Below, one piece after another: positions 11,300-20,440 of a DNA stretch of 41,361 nucleotides (position 1 is its first letter; every line of letters begins with the position of its first letter). The position numbers and the translations under genes were made by a program. A model generated the notes under the pieces. The model was given only the letters and a program-made list of their open reading frames with translations, was not told where the DNA came from and did no database searches. The DNA is taken from positions 1-41,361 of the forward strand of contig JADHRF010000005.1 of NCBI GenBank assembly GCA_016777565.1, given 5' to 3'. This DNA comes from Pelagibacteraceae bacterium (GTDB lineage: Bacteria > Pseudomonadota > Alphaproteobacteria > Pelagibacterales > Pelagibacteraceae).

Positions 11300-11352
11300 T
11301 AAGGTAGTATTTAACCTTAAACACTGACTTAAACGTACCTTGAAAACCAAGG
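11300..11352 (+). promoter_or_regulatory. Two small hairpins in the rpsL leader
   Basis: Stem 1 pairs TAAGGT (11300-11305) with ACCTTA (11314-11319) around an 8-nt loop. Stem 2 pairs CCTTG (11338-11342) with CAAGG (11348-11352) around AAAAC. The two stems share complementary AAGG/CCTT cores, so alternative pairing between them is possible. A T-run (11365-11371) lies shortly downstream, so an attenuator or weak terminator is conceivable. I do not recognise a named ribosomal-protein leader motif. Confidence 0.4.
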
Positions 11353-11385
11353 CCTGCCTTTAGCTTTTTTTATCAAAATTTTTTT

Positions 11386-11757
11386 ATGCCAACAATTAGT
11401 CAACTTTTAAGAAAACCTCGGGTTAAACCGATTACTAGAAATAAAGTTCCTGCTTTAGAAGGCCAACCCTTAAAGCGTGGCGTTTGTTTAAAAGTTTATA
11501 CAACCACACCAAAAAAACCTAACTCTGCTTTAAGAAAAGTTGCACGTGTAAGATTATCAAATGGATTTGAAGTAACTGCTTATATTCCTGGTGAAGGTCA
11601 TAACTTACAAGAACATTCTGTTGTATTACTTCGTGGTGGACGTGTAAAAGATTTACCAGGTGTTCGATACCATATTTTAAGAGGAAATCTAGATACACAA
11701 GGAATAGCGGCTAGAAAAAAAAGAAGATCGTTATACGGAACTAAGAAACCCAAATAA
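11386..11757 (+). CDS. rpsL: 30S ribosomal protein S12
   Basis: This 123-residue S12 sits in the decoding centre and monitors codon-anticodon pairing. Streptomycin-relevant residues are wild type: K43 in [10 protein letters not shown] and K88 in RVKDLPG, with D89 as the usual methylthiolation target. It ends [11 protein letters not shown] as in other alphaproteobacteria. It is the first gene of the str block (rpsL-rpsG-fusA) and is preceded by the window's longest non-coding leader. The start fits the family N-terminus [12 protein letters not shown]. Confidence 0.98.
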   Translation: MPTISQLLRKPRVKPITRNKVPALEGQPLKRGVCLKVYTTTPKKPNSALRKVARVRLSNGFEVTAYIPGEGHNLQEHSVVLLRGGRVKDLPGVRYHILRGNLDTQGIAARKKRRSLYGTKKPK

Positions 11758-11765
11758 TTTTATCA

Positions 11766-12236
11766 ATGTCTAGAAAAAGAAAAGCACCTGTTAGAAAAGT
11801 TTACCCTGATCCTAAATTTAGATCAGAATTAGTTTCAAAATTTATAAATTGCATAATGTATGACGGAAAAAGATCTACAGCAGAAAGAATATTATACGGT
11901 GCTTTAGAGAAAATAAAAGAAACGAACAAACAAGATCCAATTAAAACATTTAATGATGCTATTAATAATGTAAAACCAAATGTTGAATGTAGATCTAGAA
12001 GAGTAGGCGGAGCTACATATCAAGTACCAGTAGAAGTTAAATCTAAAAGAGCTCAAGCACTAGCCTTAAGATGGATAAAAGATGCTACAAGAAATCGAAA
12101 GAACAAAACAATGGCTGAAAAATTATATGCTGAACTATTAGATGCTTCACAAAACAAGGGTTCTGCTATTAAAAAAAGAGAAGATACCCACAGAATGGCA
12201 GAATCTAACAAAGCATTTGCACATTTTAGGTGGTAA
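11766..12236 (+). CDS. rpsG: 30S ribosomal protein S7
   Basis: This 156-residue S7 nucleates assembly of the 30S head and contacts mRNA and tRNA at the E site. Diagnostic stretches are [18 protein letters not shown] at the N-terminus, [20 protein letters not shown] near 77-96, [13 protein letters not shown], and the C-terminal [20 protein letters not shown]. The length is standard. It lies 8 nt after rpsL and 6 nt before fusA. In E. coli S7 represses the str operon through an rpsL-rpsG intergenic site; the 8-nt gap here leaves no such structure. Confidence 0.98.
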   Translation: MSRKRKAPVRKVYPDPKFRSELVSKFINCIMYDGKRSTAERILYGALEKIKETNKQDPIKTFNDAINNVKPNVECRSRRVGGATYQVPVEVKSKRAQALALRWIKDATRNRKNKTMAEKLYAELLDASQNKGSAIKKREDTHRMAESNKAFAHFRW

Positions 12237-12242
12237 AAATTT

Positions 12243-14321
12243 ATGGCTGAAAAAAAATATCCTTTAGATAAATATAGAAACATCGGTATCATGGCACACA
12301 TTGATGCCGGCAAAACAACTACGACAGAAAGAATTTTATACTATACTGGTAAGAGCCATAAAATTGGTGAGGTACACGACGGTGCCGCAACTATGGACTG
12401 GATGGAACAAGAACAAGAACGAGGAATTACCATAACATCAGCTGCAACTACTTGTTTTTGGAACGATCATAGAATTAATATTATAGACACACCAGGACAC
12501 GTTGATTTTACAATCGAAGTAGAGAGATCTTTGAAAGTTTTAGATGGTGCGGTTTGTGTATTTGACGGTGTTGCTGGAGTAGAACCACAATCAGAAACTG
12601 TATGGAGACAAGCTGATAAATATAAAGTTCCAAGAATATGCTTTGTCAACAAACTAGATAGAACTGGCGCTGATTTTTATATGTGCGTTTCAATGATAAA
12701 AGAAAGATTAGGATGTAAGCCATTAGTATTACAGCTTCCAATTGGTTCAGAAGCTGATTTAAAAGGAGTAATAGATTTAGTAAAAATGAAAGCTATCGTT
12801 TGGCAAAATGAGGATTTAGGTGCAAAATTTGATGTTGTAGATATTCCTGCAGATTTAAAAGAAAAAGTAGACAAATATAGAAAAGAATTAGTCGAAGCAG
12901 CCGTTGAAGAAGACGAAAAATTAATGGAGGGTTATTTAGAAGGTAAGGAGCCTTCTGAGACAGATCTTAAGAGATGTATAAGAAAGGGAACTTTAGGTTT
13001 TAATTTTGTTCCAATAACAACAGGATCAGCTTTTAAAAACAAAGGTGTACAGCCGCTTTTAGATGCAGTTGTAGATTATTTACCAAGCCCTATGGATATT
13101 GGATCAATAGAGGGAACAAAACTTGGAACCGAAGATAAAGTAGAGATGAAATTTGGCGATAGTGAACCTTTTTCCGCCTTAGCATTTAAAGTTGCTAACG
13201 ACCCATTTGTTGGTTCTTTAACTTTCATTAGAATTTATTCTGGTACAATCAAAACAGGAACAAGTGTTTATAATTCATCAAAAGAAAAGACTGAACGCGT
13301 TGGAAGAATGTTGTTAATGCATGCTAATAGTCGAGAAGACACAAAAGAAGCAACAACAGGAGACATAGTCGCTCTGGCAGGTCTTAAATTTACAGTCACG
13401 GGGCACACGCTTTGTGACGAAAATAAACCAATTTTATTAGAGCCAATGGAATTTCCTGATCCTGTAATAGAAATTGCTGTTGAACCAAAAACAAAAGCGG
13501 ACCAAGAAAAAATGGGTGAAGCATTATCTAGACTAGCTAAAGAAGACCCGTCATTTAGAGTCTCATCTGATGAAGAGTCTGGCCAAACCATTATTAAGGG
13601 TATGGGAGAATTACACTTAGATATTATTGTTGATAGAATGAAAAGAGAATTTAAAGTAGAGGCTAACATAGGAGCTCCACAAGTAGCTTATAGAGAGACT
13701 ATACTTAATTCATCAGAAGTCACTTATATCCATAAAAAACAAAGTGGCGGTTCAGGGCAGTTTGCAAAAGTTACACTTAGTGTAGAGCCATTAGAACCAG
13801 GCAAAGGAAGAGAAGTTGAAAATAAAATTAAAGGGGCTTCAATACCAAAAGAATTTATTCCAGGAGTAGAAAAAGGCGTTCAGTCAGTTGCTGAAAGTGG
13901 AATTTTAGCAGGTTTTCCAATCATTGATTACAAAGTTACAATATTAGATGGTTTACACCACGATGTTGACTCAAGTGTATTAGCTTTTGAAATAGCTTCA
14001 CGTTATTGTTTTAAAGAAGCATGTCAGAAAGCTACATTAAAACTCTTAGAGCCTGTTATGAAAGTTGAAGTAGTAACACCAGAAGATTTTATGGGAGATG
14101 TAATTGGAGATTTAAATAGTCGTAGGGGACAAGTCGCATCAACAGAACCAAGAGGCAACGCGACCGCAATTGCAGCTACTGTTCCTCTTGCCAACATGTT
14201 TGGTTATATAAACAATTTAAGATCATCTACTCAAGGTAGGGCTCAATATACGATGCAGTTTAGTCATTACGATAAAGTCCCTCAAAATGTTCAAGACGAG
14301 GTAACAAAGAAACTAGCTTAA
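12243..14321 (+). CDS. fusA: Elongation factor G
   Basis: This 692-residue translocation GTPase has the G1 loop AHIDAGKT (18-25), switch [13 protein letters not shown]4 NKLD, then domains II to V. Domain IV starts near [11 protein letters not shown] and contains the [14 protein letters not shown] stretch that reaches the decoding site; domain V ends near [15 protein letters not shown]. It moves tRNAs and mRNA after peptide transfer and helps recycle ribosomes. The next gene is rpsJ after 4 nt, so the tuf gene that commonly follows fusA is absent. Confidence 0.98.
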   Translation: MAEKKYPLDKYRNIGIMAHIDAGKTTTTERILYYTGKSHKIGEVHDGAATMDWMEQEQERGITITSAATTCFWNDHRINIIDTPGHVDFTIEVERSLKVLDGAVCVFDGVAGVEPQSETVWRQADKYKVPRICFVNKLDRTGADFYMCVSMIKERLGCKPLVLQLPIGSEADLKGVIDLVKMKAIVWQNEDLGAKFDVVDIPADLKEKVDKYRKELVEAAVEEDEKLMEGYLEGKEPSETDLKRCIRKGTLGFNFVPITTGSAFKNKGVQPLLDAVVDYLPSPMDIGSIEGTKLGTEDKVEMKFGDSEPFSALAFKVANDPFVGSLTFIRIYSGTIKTGTSVYNSSKEKTERVGRMLLMHANSREDTKEATTGDIVALAGLKFTVTGHTLCDENKPILLEPMEFPDPVIEIAVEPKTKADQEKMGEALSRLAKEDPSFRVSSDEESGQTIIKGMGELHLDIIVDRMKREFKVEANIGAPQVAYRETILNSSEVTYIHKKQSGGSGQFAKVTLSVEPLEPGKGREVENKIKGASIPKEFIPGVEKGVQSVAESGILAGFPIIDYKVTILDGLHHDVDSSVLAFEIASRYCFKEACQKATLKLLEPVMKVEVVTPEDFMGDVIGDLNSRRGQVASTEPRGNATAIAATVPLANMFGYINNLRSSTQGRAQYTMQFSHYDKVPQNVQDEVTKKLA

Positions 14322-14325
14322 AATT

Positions 14326-14634
14326 ATGGACAAACAAAATATACGAATACATTTGAGAGCTTACGACAATAAAATTCTAGATCTATCGACAGAGGAGATT
14401 GTAAATACAGCTAAAAGAACTGGAGCACAGGTAAAAGGTCCAATACCTCTTCCAACGAGAATTGAAAGATATACAGTATTGAGATCACCTCACATTGACA
14501 AAAAAAGTAGAGAACAGTTTGAGTCAAGAACACATAAAAGATTAATAGATATTATAGAACCAACACCTCAAACAGTTGAAGCTTTAATGAAATTAGATTT
14601 AGCTTCAGGTGTAGATATTGAAATTAAGATATAA
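14326..14634 (+). CDS. rpsJ: 30S ribosomal protein S10
   Basis: This 102-residue S10 is a head protein and the NusE partner of NusB and NusG in antitermination. The sequence [20 protein letters not shown], the loop [21 protein letters not shown] and [13 protein letters not shown] are diagnostic. It starts the S10 block, but only 4 nt separate it from fusA, so the long S10 leader through which L4 acts in gammaproteobacteria is not present. Three bases precede rplC. Confidence 0.97.
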   Translation: MDKQNIRIHLRAYDNKILDLSTEEIVNTAKRTGAQVKGPIPLPTRIERYTVLRSPHIDKKSREQFESRTHKRLIDIIEPTPQTVEALMKLDLASGVDIEIKI

Positions 14635-14637
14635 ATT

Positions 14638-15345
14638 ATGGCTTTAGGATTATTAGGAACAAAAATAGGGATGACTAGAGAGTTTTTATCAAACGGACAA
14701 TCAGTTCCTGTAACTGTCATTAAAATTGAAAAAGGAAGAGTTTTAGATGTAATTACTAAAGAAATAAGAGGATATTCAGCTGTTAAAGTTGGTTTTTTTC
14801 CAATTAAAAATTCTAAATTAACCAATCAGATGAAAGGTTATTTTACTAAAAAAAATACAGAACCCAAAAAAATTTTAAAGGAATTTCGTTTAGATAAAGT
14901 TGAAGAGTTTAAAGAAGGGAACGAAGTTGGTTTAGAGATATTAAAGGATACAAGATTTGTTGACGTTCGTTCAAAAACAGTCGGTAAAGGATTTGCCGGT
15001 GTAATGAAAAGATGGAATTTTGGAGGACTAAGAGCCTCACATGGTGTTTCAGTTTCTCATAGATCTCACGGTTCAACTGGTCAAAGACAAGATCCTGGAA
15101 GAGTATTTAAAGGAAAAAAAATGGCTGGGCATATGGGAGACAAATTTAGGACTATGTTAAATTTAGAAGTTGTAAAGTCAGATTTGGAAAACAATTTACT
15201 TTATTTAAAAGGCTCAATACCAGGCTCAAAAAATTCTACAGTTATATTAAGACAGTCAGTCAAAGATGTTAGAAAAAAAACATTAATAGAAAAAATTGAG
15301 TCCAAAATTAAAGCAGCTGAAGCAAAAAAAGGTAAAAAAAAGTAA
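14638..15345 (+). CDS. rplC: 50S ribosomal protein L3
   Basis: This 235-residue L3 is an early assembly protein whose extended loop reaches the peptidyl transferase centre. It begins MALGLLGTKIGMTREF and contains the signature GFAGVMKRWNFGGLRASHG and HRSHGSTGQRQDPGRVFKGK, which includes the glutamine usually methylated by PrmB. The C-terminus is a lysine-rich tail (about 215-235). It lies 3 nt after rpsJ and 1 nt before the chosen rplD start. Confidence 0.97.
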   Translation: MALGLLGTKIGMTREFLSNGQSVPVTVIKIEKGRVLDVITKEIRGYSAVKVGFFPIKNSKLTNQMKGYFTKKNTEPKKILKEFRLDKVEEFKEGNEVGLEILKDTRFVDVRSKTVGKGFAGVMKRWNFGGLRASHGVSVSHRSHGSTGQRQDPGRVFKGKKMAGHMGDKFRTMLNLEVVKSDLENNLLYLKGSIPGSKNSTVILRQSVKDVRKKTLIEKIESKIKAAEAKKGKKK

Positions 15346-15346
15346 G

Positions 15347-15982
15347 ATGAAATTTAATTTATTAAACATTGAGGGTGGAAAAGCCGAAACAATTGATGTT
15401 TCAGATAAAATAATGAAATTAAAATTTAACCATAAATTAGTTAAATACGTAATAGATTGGCAATTAAATCATCAAAAACCTCGTACAGCTAAAACTAAAC
15501 AAAGAAATGAAATTAGAGGTTCTACTAAGAAAATTTACGCTCAAAAAGGAACAGGTCAAGCAAGACACGCAAGTAAAAAAGCACCATTGTTTATTGGTGG
15601 AGGCCAAGCCCATGGACCTAAAGGTGCTGTTTATAAAATCAAGAAAATTAATAAAAAAGTAAGAAAGTTAGCCTTAGCCCAAACTTTAGCAAAAAAAAAT
15701 ACAGACAAAAAATTACACATTTTATCAGATATAAAAAAAGAAATTAAAAAAACCAGAGAGTTTAATAAGTTTTTACTTCATAACAAATTAGTAAATACTT
15801 TAATAGTGTCAGATAAAAAATCAGAAAAAAATTTTTCTCGATCAGCAAGAAATATCAAAAATGTGAAAATTATTAACGATGAAGGTGCTAATATTTACGA
15901 TATGTTAAAATTCACAAACGTAATTATTACTTCATCATCCATGAAAAAAATTGAAACAAGGTTATTAGATGAAAAAAATTAA
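15347..15982 (+). CDS. rplD: 50S ribosomal protein L4
   Basis: This 211-residue L4 begins MKFNLLNIEGG and contains the exit-tunnel loop (RGSTKKIYAQKGTGQARHAS, then PLFIGGGQAHGPKG), both diagnostic. I place the start at ATG 15347, one base after the rplC stop; a TTG at 15296 would add 17 lysine-rich residues that have no L4 counterpart and lie inside rplC. In E. coli L4 represses its operon, but no leader target is visible here. The 3' end overlaps rplW by 14 nt. Confidence 0.95.
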   Translation: MKFNLLNIEGGKAETIDVSDKIMKLKFNHKLVKYVIDWQLNHQKPRTAKTKQRNEIRGSTKKIYAQKGTGQARHASKKAPLFIGGGQAHGPKGAVYKIKKINKKVRKLALAQTLAKKNTDKKLHILSDIKKEIKKTREFNKFLLHNKLVNTLIVSDKKSEKNFSRSARNIKNVKIINDEGANIYDMLKFTNVIITSSSMKKIETRLLDEKN

Positions 15983-16262
15983 TACGATAGATTCTATTAG
16001 ACAGCCTATTATAACTGAAAAGGCAACTATTCTATCAGAGCAAAATAAAACAGTTTTCAAAGTACATTCTGGAGCAAACAAAAAATCTATAAAAAGAAAT
16101 ATCGAAAAATTATTTAAAGTTAATGTTATTAAAGTTAATATTATAAATTCAAAAGCAAAAAATAAAATTAAACAAGGTAAATCATCAAAAAAACCCGGAT
16201 ACAAGAAAGCAATTATAACTCTTAAAAAAGGTCAAAGCATAGATCTAACGACTGGAATTTAA
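15969..16262 (+). CDS. rplW: 50S ribosomal protein L23
   Basis: This 97-residue L23 sits at the tunnel exit, where trigger factor and SRP dock. IDSIRQPIITEKATIL at the N-terminus and VFKVHSGANKKSIKRNIEKLFKV match the family, as does the end (KKPGYKKAIITLKKGQSIDL). It begins inside the last codons of rplD (14-nt overlap), which suggests coupled translation. It is unusually rich in Lys, Asn and Ile. Two bases (TT) separate it from rplB. Confidence 0.96.
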   Translation: MKKINTIDSIRQPIITEKATILSEQNKTVFKVHSGANKKSIKRNIEKLFKVNVIKVNIINSKAKNKIKQGKSSKKPGYKKAIITLKKGQSIDLTTGI

Positions 16263-16264
16263 TT

Positions 16265-17095
16265 ATGGCATTAAAAACATTTAAACCTTATACAAAATCA
16301 GTTCGCGGAACAGTTTTGGTAGATAAAAGACAACTATGGAAAGGTGACTCTTATAAACCTCTCACAGTTGGACAACATTCTACAGGTGCAAGAAATAACA
16401 TGGGAAGAATAACCTCAAGACATAGAGGAGGTGCTCATAAACACAAATATAGGATAATTGATTTTCTAAGATCTAAACGAAACATTAAAGGTGTTGTGGA
16501 AAGAATTGAATACGATCCAAATAGGACTAGTTATATCGCATTAATTAAGTACGAAGATAAAGATATGAAATATATTATCTGTCCACAAAAATTAAAAGTT
16601 GGCGACACTATTGAAGCAGGTAAGGGTGTAGATATAAAAGTTGGAAATTGTTTAGAATTAAAAGATATTCCTCCCGGAACTGAAATACATAATATCGAAT
16701 TAGTACCTGGATCTGGTGGCAAAATGGCCAGATCAGCAGGTTCCTCTGCAACATTGTCAGGCTTTGATGGCGATCATGCAGTTATAAGATTAGGTTCAGG
16801 TGAAACTAGGAAAGTTTCTTTAAATTGTATGGCTACACTTGGCGCTGTATCAAATCCTGATCAAAAAAATATTAAAATTGGTAAAGCTGGCAGAACTAGA
16901 TGGAAAGGTCAAAGACCTCAATCACGTGGAGTTGTTATGAACCCAGTCGACCACCCTCATGGTGGTGGTGAAGGAAAAACTGCTGGCGGTAGAAACCCAG
17001 TGTCTCCTTGGGGGCAGTCTGCAAAAGGACTTAAGACTAGAAAACCACAAAGAAGTGATAAATTAATAATTTCTAGAAGGAAAAAGAGAAGATAA
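16265..17095 (+). CDS. rplB: 50S ribosomal protein L2
   Basis: This 276-residue L2 is needed for subunit joining and peptidyl transferase assembly. The OB-fold and SH3 domains are followed by the highly conserved C-terminal region [20 protein letters not shown] and [17 protein letters not shown], which includes the essential histidine of HPHGGG. The N-terminus [17 protein letters not shown] fits alphaproteobacterial L2. It lies between rplW and rpsS, each joined by a TAATTATG junction. Confidence 0.98.
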   Translation: MALKTFKPYTKSVRGTVLVDKRQLWKGDSYKPLTVGQHSTGARNNMGRITSRHRGGAHKHKYRIIDFLRSKRNIKGVVERIEYDPNRTSYIALIKYEDKDMKYIICPQKLKVGDTIEAGKGVDIKVGNCLELKDIPPGTEIHNIELVPGSGGKMARSAGSSATLSGFDGDHAVIRLGSGETRKVSLNCMATLGAVSNPDQKNIKIGKAGRTRWKGQRPQSRGVVMNPVDHPHGGGEGKTAGGRNPVSPWGQSAKGLKTRKPQRSDKLIISRRKKRR

Positions 17096-17097
17096 TT

Positions 17098-17415
17098 ATG
17101 GCTAGATCTGTTTGGAAAGGACCGTTTGTACACCCAAGTCTTTTAAAAAAGATTGATAAAATTAAATCAGGTGAAACAAAAAAACCCATTAAAACTTGGT
17201 CAAGAGACTCAACAATAATTCCTGATTTTGTTGGTCATAGTTTTTTAATACATAATGGAAAATCTTTTATACCTATCACTGTTTCAGAAGAAATGGTTGG
17301 GCACAAATTAGGAGAATTTGCATCAACAAGAACTTTTAGAGGTCATACGCCAGCAGATAAAAAAGCCGCAGCACCAACCGCAGCAAAACCAGGAGGTCCA
17401 GTTGGAAAAAAATAG
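17098..17415 (+). CDS. rpsS: 30S ribosomal protein S19 with extended tail
   Basis: S19 binds the 30S head near the A-site finger. [36 protein letters not shown] and [16 protein letters not shown] are diagnostic. At 105 residues it exceeds the usual length of about 92 because of an Ala/Pro/Gly/Lys tail (about 90-105). The tail codons for Gly-Gly create the AGGAGG at 17391-17396 that acts as SD for rplV, so the tail may persist for that reason. It overlaps the rplV start by 14 nt. Confidence 0.97.
   Translation: MARSVWKGPFVHPSLLKKIDKIKSGETKKPIKTWSRDSTIIPDFVGHSFLIHNGKSFIPITVSEEMVGHKLGEFASTRTFRGHTPADKKAAAPTAAKPGGPVGKK
17391..17396 (+). promoter_or_regulatory. Consensus ribosome binding site that sets the rplV TTG start
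   Basis: AGGAGG lies inside the rpsS coding tail, 5 nt before TTG at 17402. It is the strongest Shine-Dalgarno I noticed in the window, where most genes have only A/T-rich leaders. It points to TTG 17402 as the rplV start rather than the in-frame ATG at 17318, which would add 28 Gln-rich residues without family support. Confidence 0.75.
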
Positions 17416-17764
17416 TATTTCAGTAACAGCTATAAACAAAAATGTTAGATCGAGCACTCGTAAAGTTGCTTTAGTTTTAGATTTTATAAGAGGCAAAAAA
17501 GCTGATGTGGCTATTAGAGATTTAGAATTTACAAGAAAAAGAATTGCACACGATGTTAAGAAAACAGTTCAATCAGCTGTAGCAAATGCTGAAAATAATT
17601 ATCAATACGATATTGACAATCTGTACGTTAAAGAAGCATATGTCGGTAAATCAATTGTAATGAAAAGATTTAGGCCAAGAGCAAAAGGTAGAGCAAGTGC
17701 TATAAAAAAACCTTTTAGCAGAATTACAATTATTTTAGCAGAAAAAAAAGAGGTTAAAAAATAA
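17402..17764 (+). CDS. rplV: 50S ribosomal protein L22 (TTG start)
   Basis: This 120-residue L22 lines the exit tunnel. [19 protein letters not shown] and the C-terminal hairpin and signature [23 protein letters not shown] are diagnostic. No ATG lies at the homologous N-terminus; TTG at 17402 is preceded at 5 nt by AGGAGG and yields [16 protein letters not shown], which fits L22 length. The alternative ATG at 17318 lies deep inside rpsS. It overlaps rpsS by 14 nt and is followed by rpsC after TT. Confidence 0.93.
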   Translation: MEKNSISVTAINKNVRSSTRKVALVLDFIRGKKADVAIRDLEFTRKRIAHDVKKTVQSAVANAENNYQYDIDNLYVKEAYVGKSIVMKRFRPRAKGRASAIKKPFSRITIILAEKKEVKK

Positions 17765-17766
17765 TT

Positions 17767-18456
17767 ATGGGACAAAAAATTAATCCGATTGCTTTTAGAC
17801 TAGGGGTTAACCGTGGTTGGGACTCTATATGGTTTGCAAAAAAGAAAGAGTTTGGAAAATATTTAATAGAAGACTTTAAGATTAGAAAATATATTCAAAA
17901 AAATATTTTAAACTCAGGAGTTTCTGACATAGTTATAGAAAGATCTGGAAAAAAATTGATTGTCTCAATTCACACTTCAAGACCAGGTTTTGTTATTGGA
18001 AAAAAAGGTGCTGATATAGAAAAAATCAAATCTAATGTTTTAAAAATTTCAAAAGATAGCGAAGTAACAATAAATATTAAGGAAATAAAAAAGCCTGAAT
18101 TAAATTCTTTTTTAGTGGCAGAAAACATAGCTACTCAATTAGTAAAAAGAATTGCTTACCGAAGAGCTATGAAAAGAGCTATGCAATCTGCGATTAGACT
18201 TGGAGCATTAGGAATAAAAGTGATGGTTAGCGGCAGATTAGCTGGTAATGAAATAGCAAGAACAGAATGGGAAAGAGACGGTAGTATCCCTTCTCATACA
18301 TTAAGAGCTAGTATTGATTATGGGACAGCAGAAGCTCTGACCACATACGGAATTATAGGCATAAAAGTTTGGATTTATAAAGGTCAATTATTTGAAAAGG
18401 ATGTTGATAACGAAAAAAAAGAAAGAGTAAAAAATAAAAATGTTACAGCCAGTTAG
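17767..18456 (+). CDS. rpsC: 30S ribosomal protein S3
   Basis: This 229-residue S3 lies at the mRNA entry channel, where it helps unwind mRNA. It begins [20 protein letters not shown], has the type-II KH motif [15 protein letters not shown] (about 76-90), and the C-terminal domain [27 protein letters not shown]. It ends in a short lysine-rich tail. Its last 17 nt overlap the start of rplP. In E. coli rplP follows rpsC in the same way. Confidence 0.97.
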   Translation: MGQKINPIAFRLGVNRGWDSIWFAKKKEFGKYLIEDFKIRKYIQKNILNSGVSDIVIERSGKKLIVSIHTSRPGFVIGKKGADIEKIKSNVLKISKDSEVTINIKEIKKPELNSFLVAENIATQLVKRIAYRRAMKRAMQSAIRLGALGIKVMVSGRLAGNEIARTEWERDGSIPSHTLRASIDYGTAEALTTYGIIGIKVWIYKGQLFEKDVDNEKKERVKNKNVTAS

Positions 18457-18844
18457 AACAAAATTTAGAAAAGCCTTTAAAGGTAGAATACACGGACACT
18501 CATCAAGAGCTGTTGTCTTGAACTATGGTGCTTTTGGCTTGAAAGCTCTTGAGCCAGATAGAATTATTGGAAAACAAATAGAAGCCGCGAGAGTAGCTTT
18601 AACTAGATACATGAAAAGAACAGGAAGAGTTTGGACGAGAATTTTTCCAAACATACCTGTTTCTAAAAAACCCACAGAGGTACGTATGGGAAAAGGTAAA
18701 GGTAATCCAGAATACTATGCATGTCGTGTCAAACCTGGAAGAATTATATTTGAAGTGGATGGAGTAACTGAAGAAGTTGCTAGAATTGCACTTTATAAAG
18801 CTTCAGCAAAACTTCCAATTAAAACAAAGTTTATTAAGAGATAA
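18440..18844 (+). CDS. rplP: 50S ribosomal protein L16
   Basis: This 134-residue L16 organises the A-site region of 23S rRNA. The N-terminus [19 protein letters not shown] is almost the family consensus, and [21 protein letters not shown] is the signature containing the arginine hydroxylated in some bacteria. The start overlaps the end of rpsC by 17 nt and is fixed by homology at MLQP. Three bases separate it from rpmC. Confidence 0.97.
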   Translation: MLQPVRTKFRKAFKGRIHGHSSRAVVLNYGAFGLKALEPDRIIGKQIEAARVALTRYMKRTGRVWTRIFPNIPVSKKPTEVRMGKGKGNPEYYACRVKPGRIIFEVDGVTEEVARIALYKASAKLPIKTKFIKR

Positions 18845-18847
18845 TAT

Positions 18848-19045
18848 ATGGCAAAAAATAAAAAAGAAGATAAAAAATTAACTGGAGAACAAGCCATTAA
18901 AAAAATTCAAACTTTAAAAAAGGATTTATTTAATATCAGGTTTAAGAAAATTAATGGACAAGTTGAAAATCCAGCTCAATATAATGAAATTAAAAAAAAT
19001 ATTGCAAGATTATATACAACAATTAACACAAAGGTTTCAAAATGA
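18848..19045 (+). CDS. rpmC: 50S ribosomal protein L29
   Basis: This 65-residue two-helix protein sits near the tunnel exit beside L23. [35 protein letters not shown] corresponds to the L29 signature (LR..LFNLRFQ...GQLENP...R.VRR.IAR). It has an additional Lys-rich N-terminus ([15 protein letters not shown]). Its stop overlaps the rpsQ start as ATGA, indicating coupled translation. Confidence 0.95.
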   Translation: MAKNKKEDKKLTGEQAIKKIQTLKKDLFNIRFKKINGQVENPAQYNEIKKNIARLYTTINTKVSK

Positions 19046-19269
19046 GTAAAAGAACACTAAAAGGAAAAGTTGTAAGTTCTAAAAATGACAAAACGATTGT
19101 TGTTCAAGTTGAGAGAAAATTTCAACACCCTTTTTACGGAAAAGTGATTTCAAGATCAAAAAAATATCATGCACACGATGAAAATAATAGATTTAAAGAA
19201 GGAGACAACGTTGAAATTGTTGAATGTGCTCCTATCTCAAAAAAGAAAACTTGGGAGGTCAAAATTTAA
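19042..19269 (+). CDS. rpsQ: 30S ribosomal protein S17
   Basis: This 75-residue OB-fold protein is a primary 16S rRNA binder. [20 protein letters not shown], the [19 protein letters not shown] segment and [18 protein letters not shown] are diagnostic for S17. The start overlaps the rpmC stop (ATGA), and the final base is shared with the rplN start (TAATG). The length is near the short alphaproteobacterial form. Confidence 0.97.
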   Translation: MSKRTLKGKVVSSKNDKTIVVQVERKFQHPFYGKVISRSKKYHAHDENNRFKEGDNVEIVECAPISKKKTWEVKI

Positions 19270-19637
19270 TGATAATGAATCATACAGAATGTAATGTCGC
19301 CGATAATACAGGGGCAAAAAGAGTGGAGTGCATAAAAGTTTTGGGAGGATCTAAAAGAAGATACGCGGGTGTTGGAGATATAATAGTAATTAGTGTTAAA
19401 GATGCTATTCCCAAAGGTAAAGTAAAGAAGGGTGCTGTACATAGAGCAGTTGTTGTTAGAACTAGAAAAGAGATTTTTAGAGATGACGGGTCAAAAATAC
19501 AATTTGACAATAATGCTGTAGTTTTAACAGACGAAAAAGGTGAGCCCATTGGAACTAGAATATTTGGTCCAGTAACAAGAGAACTTAGAGCTGCAGGTCA
19601 TACAAAAATAATTTCACTTGCACCCGAGGTTATATAG
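19269..19637 (+). CDS. rplN: 50S ribosomal protein L14
   Basis: This 122-residue L14 forms intersubunit bridge B8 and is bound by the silencing factor RsfS. It begins [27 protein letters not shown] and contains [26 protein letters not shown] and the end [18 protein letters not shown], all typical. The ATG at 19269, overlapping the rpsQ stop by one base, gives the family length; an upstream ATG at 19224 would add 15 residues inside rpsQ and is rejected. Confidence 0.97.
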   Translation: MIMNHTECNVADNTGAKRVECIKVLGGSKRRYAGVGDIIVISVKDAIPKGKVKKGAVHRAVVVRTRKEIFRDDGSKIQFDNNAVVLTDEKGEPIGTRIFGPVTRELRAAGHTKIISLAPEVI

Positions 19638-19639
19638 AG

Positions 19640-19879
19640 ATGATTATTAAAAAAGGAAATCAAGTTAAAGTAATTACAGGTAAGGATAAGGGAAAAACAG
19701 GCGAAGTAATTGAAATCAATAGAAAATTAAACATGATAAAAGTGAAAGAAATTAATTTAGTAAAAAAACACAAAAAGCCTACTAAAGAAAATAAAGGTGG
19801 AATAATCTCTAAAGAAAGTTTCATACATTATTCGAATGTAAAAAATCTAGAAATTAAAAAAGAACCTATAAAAAAATAA
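19640..19879 (+). CDS. rplX: 50S ribosomal protein L24, short form
   Basis: The KOW motif at the N-terminus ([20 protein letters not shown], about 4-23) and [19 protein letters not shown] with HYSNV identify L24, an assembly initiator at the tunnel exit. At 79 residues it is shorter than the usual 100 to 105, ending soon after the conserved S-NV segment and lacking the C-terminal part with the usual GxKVR-RxxKKxGE pattern. The reading frame is otherwise intact. It lies between rplN and rplE. Confidence 0.92.
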   Translation: MIIKKGNQVKVITGKDKGKTGEVIEINRKLNMIKVKEINLVKKHKKPTKENKGGIISKESFIHYSNVKNLEIKKEPIKK

Positions 19880-19883
19880 ATAA

Positions 19884-20438
19884 ATGACACCAAGATTAAA
19901 AAATATATATCAAAAAGAAATTTTGCCAAAATTAATGACAAAGTTAAATTTTAAAAACAAACATCAAGCCCCAAAGATTGTAAAAATTATTTTAAATATT
20001 GGTTTAGGTGAGGATGCTTCAGATGCTAAAAAAGTTAAATCATGCCAAGACGATGTGACTTCAATAGCTGGACAAAAAGCAGTTATAACTAAATTTAAAA
20101 AATCTATAGCAAATTTTAAAACAAGAAAAGGATTTGCAGCAGGTGTAAAAGTAACATTGAGAGCTACAAAAATGTATGAATTTATTGATAGATTAGTTAA
20201 TATAGCCTTACCTAGAATTAAAGATTTCAGAGGTTTAAGCTCGACCGGCATTGATAAATTTGGAAATTATAGTTTTGGAATTAAAGAGCATATTATTTTT
20301 CCTGAAGTTAACTTCGATAAAGTAGATAAAATTAGAGGTATGGACATTACGTTAGTTACTACAAGTAAATCGAAAGAAGCAACATTAGAGCTTTTAAAAG
20401 AATTTAATTTTCCATTAACACAAACCAAGAAGAACTAA
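19884..20438 (+). CDS. rplE: 50S ribosomal protein L5
   Basis: This 184-residue L5 binds 5S rRNA in the central protuberance. [21 protein letters not shown], the block [41 protein letters not shown] and [14 protein letters not shown] are family hallmarks. Four bases separate it from rplX and two from rpsN. The start codon follows an AAATAAATG context with no clear SD. Confidence 0.97.
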   Translation: MTPRLKNIYQKEILPKLMTKLNFKNKHQAPKIVKIILNIGLGEDASDAKKVKSCQDDVTSIAGQKAVITKFKKSIANFKTRKGFAAGVKVTLRATKMYEFIDRLVNIALPRIKDFRGLSSTGIDKFGNYSFGIKEHIIFPEVNFDKVDKIRGMDITLVTTSKSKEATLELLKEFNFPLTQTKKN

Positions 20439-20440
20439 AT

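Noticed and set aside
11341-11371. Strong intrinsic terminator after rpoC
   Set aside because: The stem is only 5 bp and separated from the T-run by 12 nt, and the AAGGCCTGCCTT palindrome has a 2-nt loop; termination would be weak at best.
15296-15346. N-terminal extension of L4 from TTG 15296
   Set aside because: The 17 added residues are a lysine-rich read of the rplC tail in another frame; L4 family N-terminus starts at ATG 15347.
17318-17401. N-terminal extension of L22 from ATG 17318
   Set aside because: The 28 added residues are Gln-rich and out of frame within conserved rpsS; the AGGAGG before TTG 17402 gives a better start.
19224-19268. N-terminal extension of L14 from ATG 19224
   Set aside because: It lies inside rpsQ; ATG 19269 gives the standard L14 N-terminus and length.
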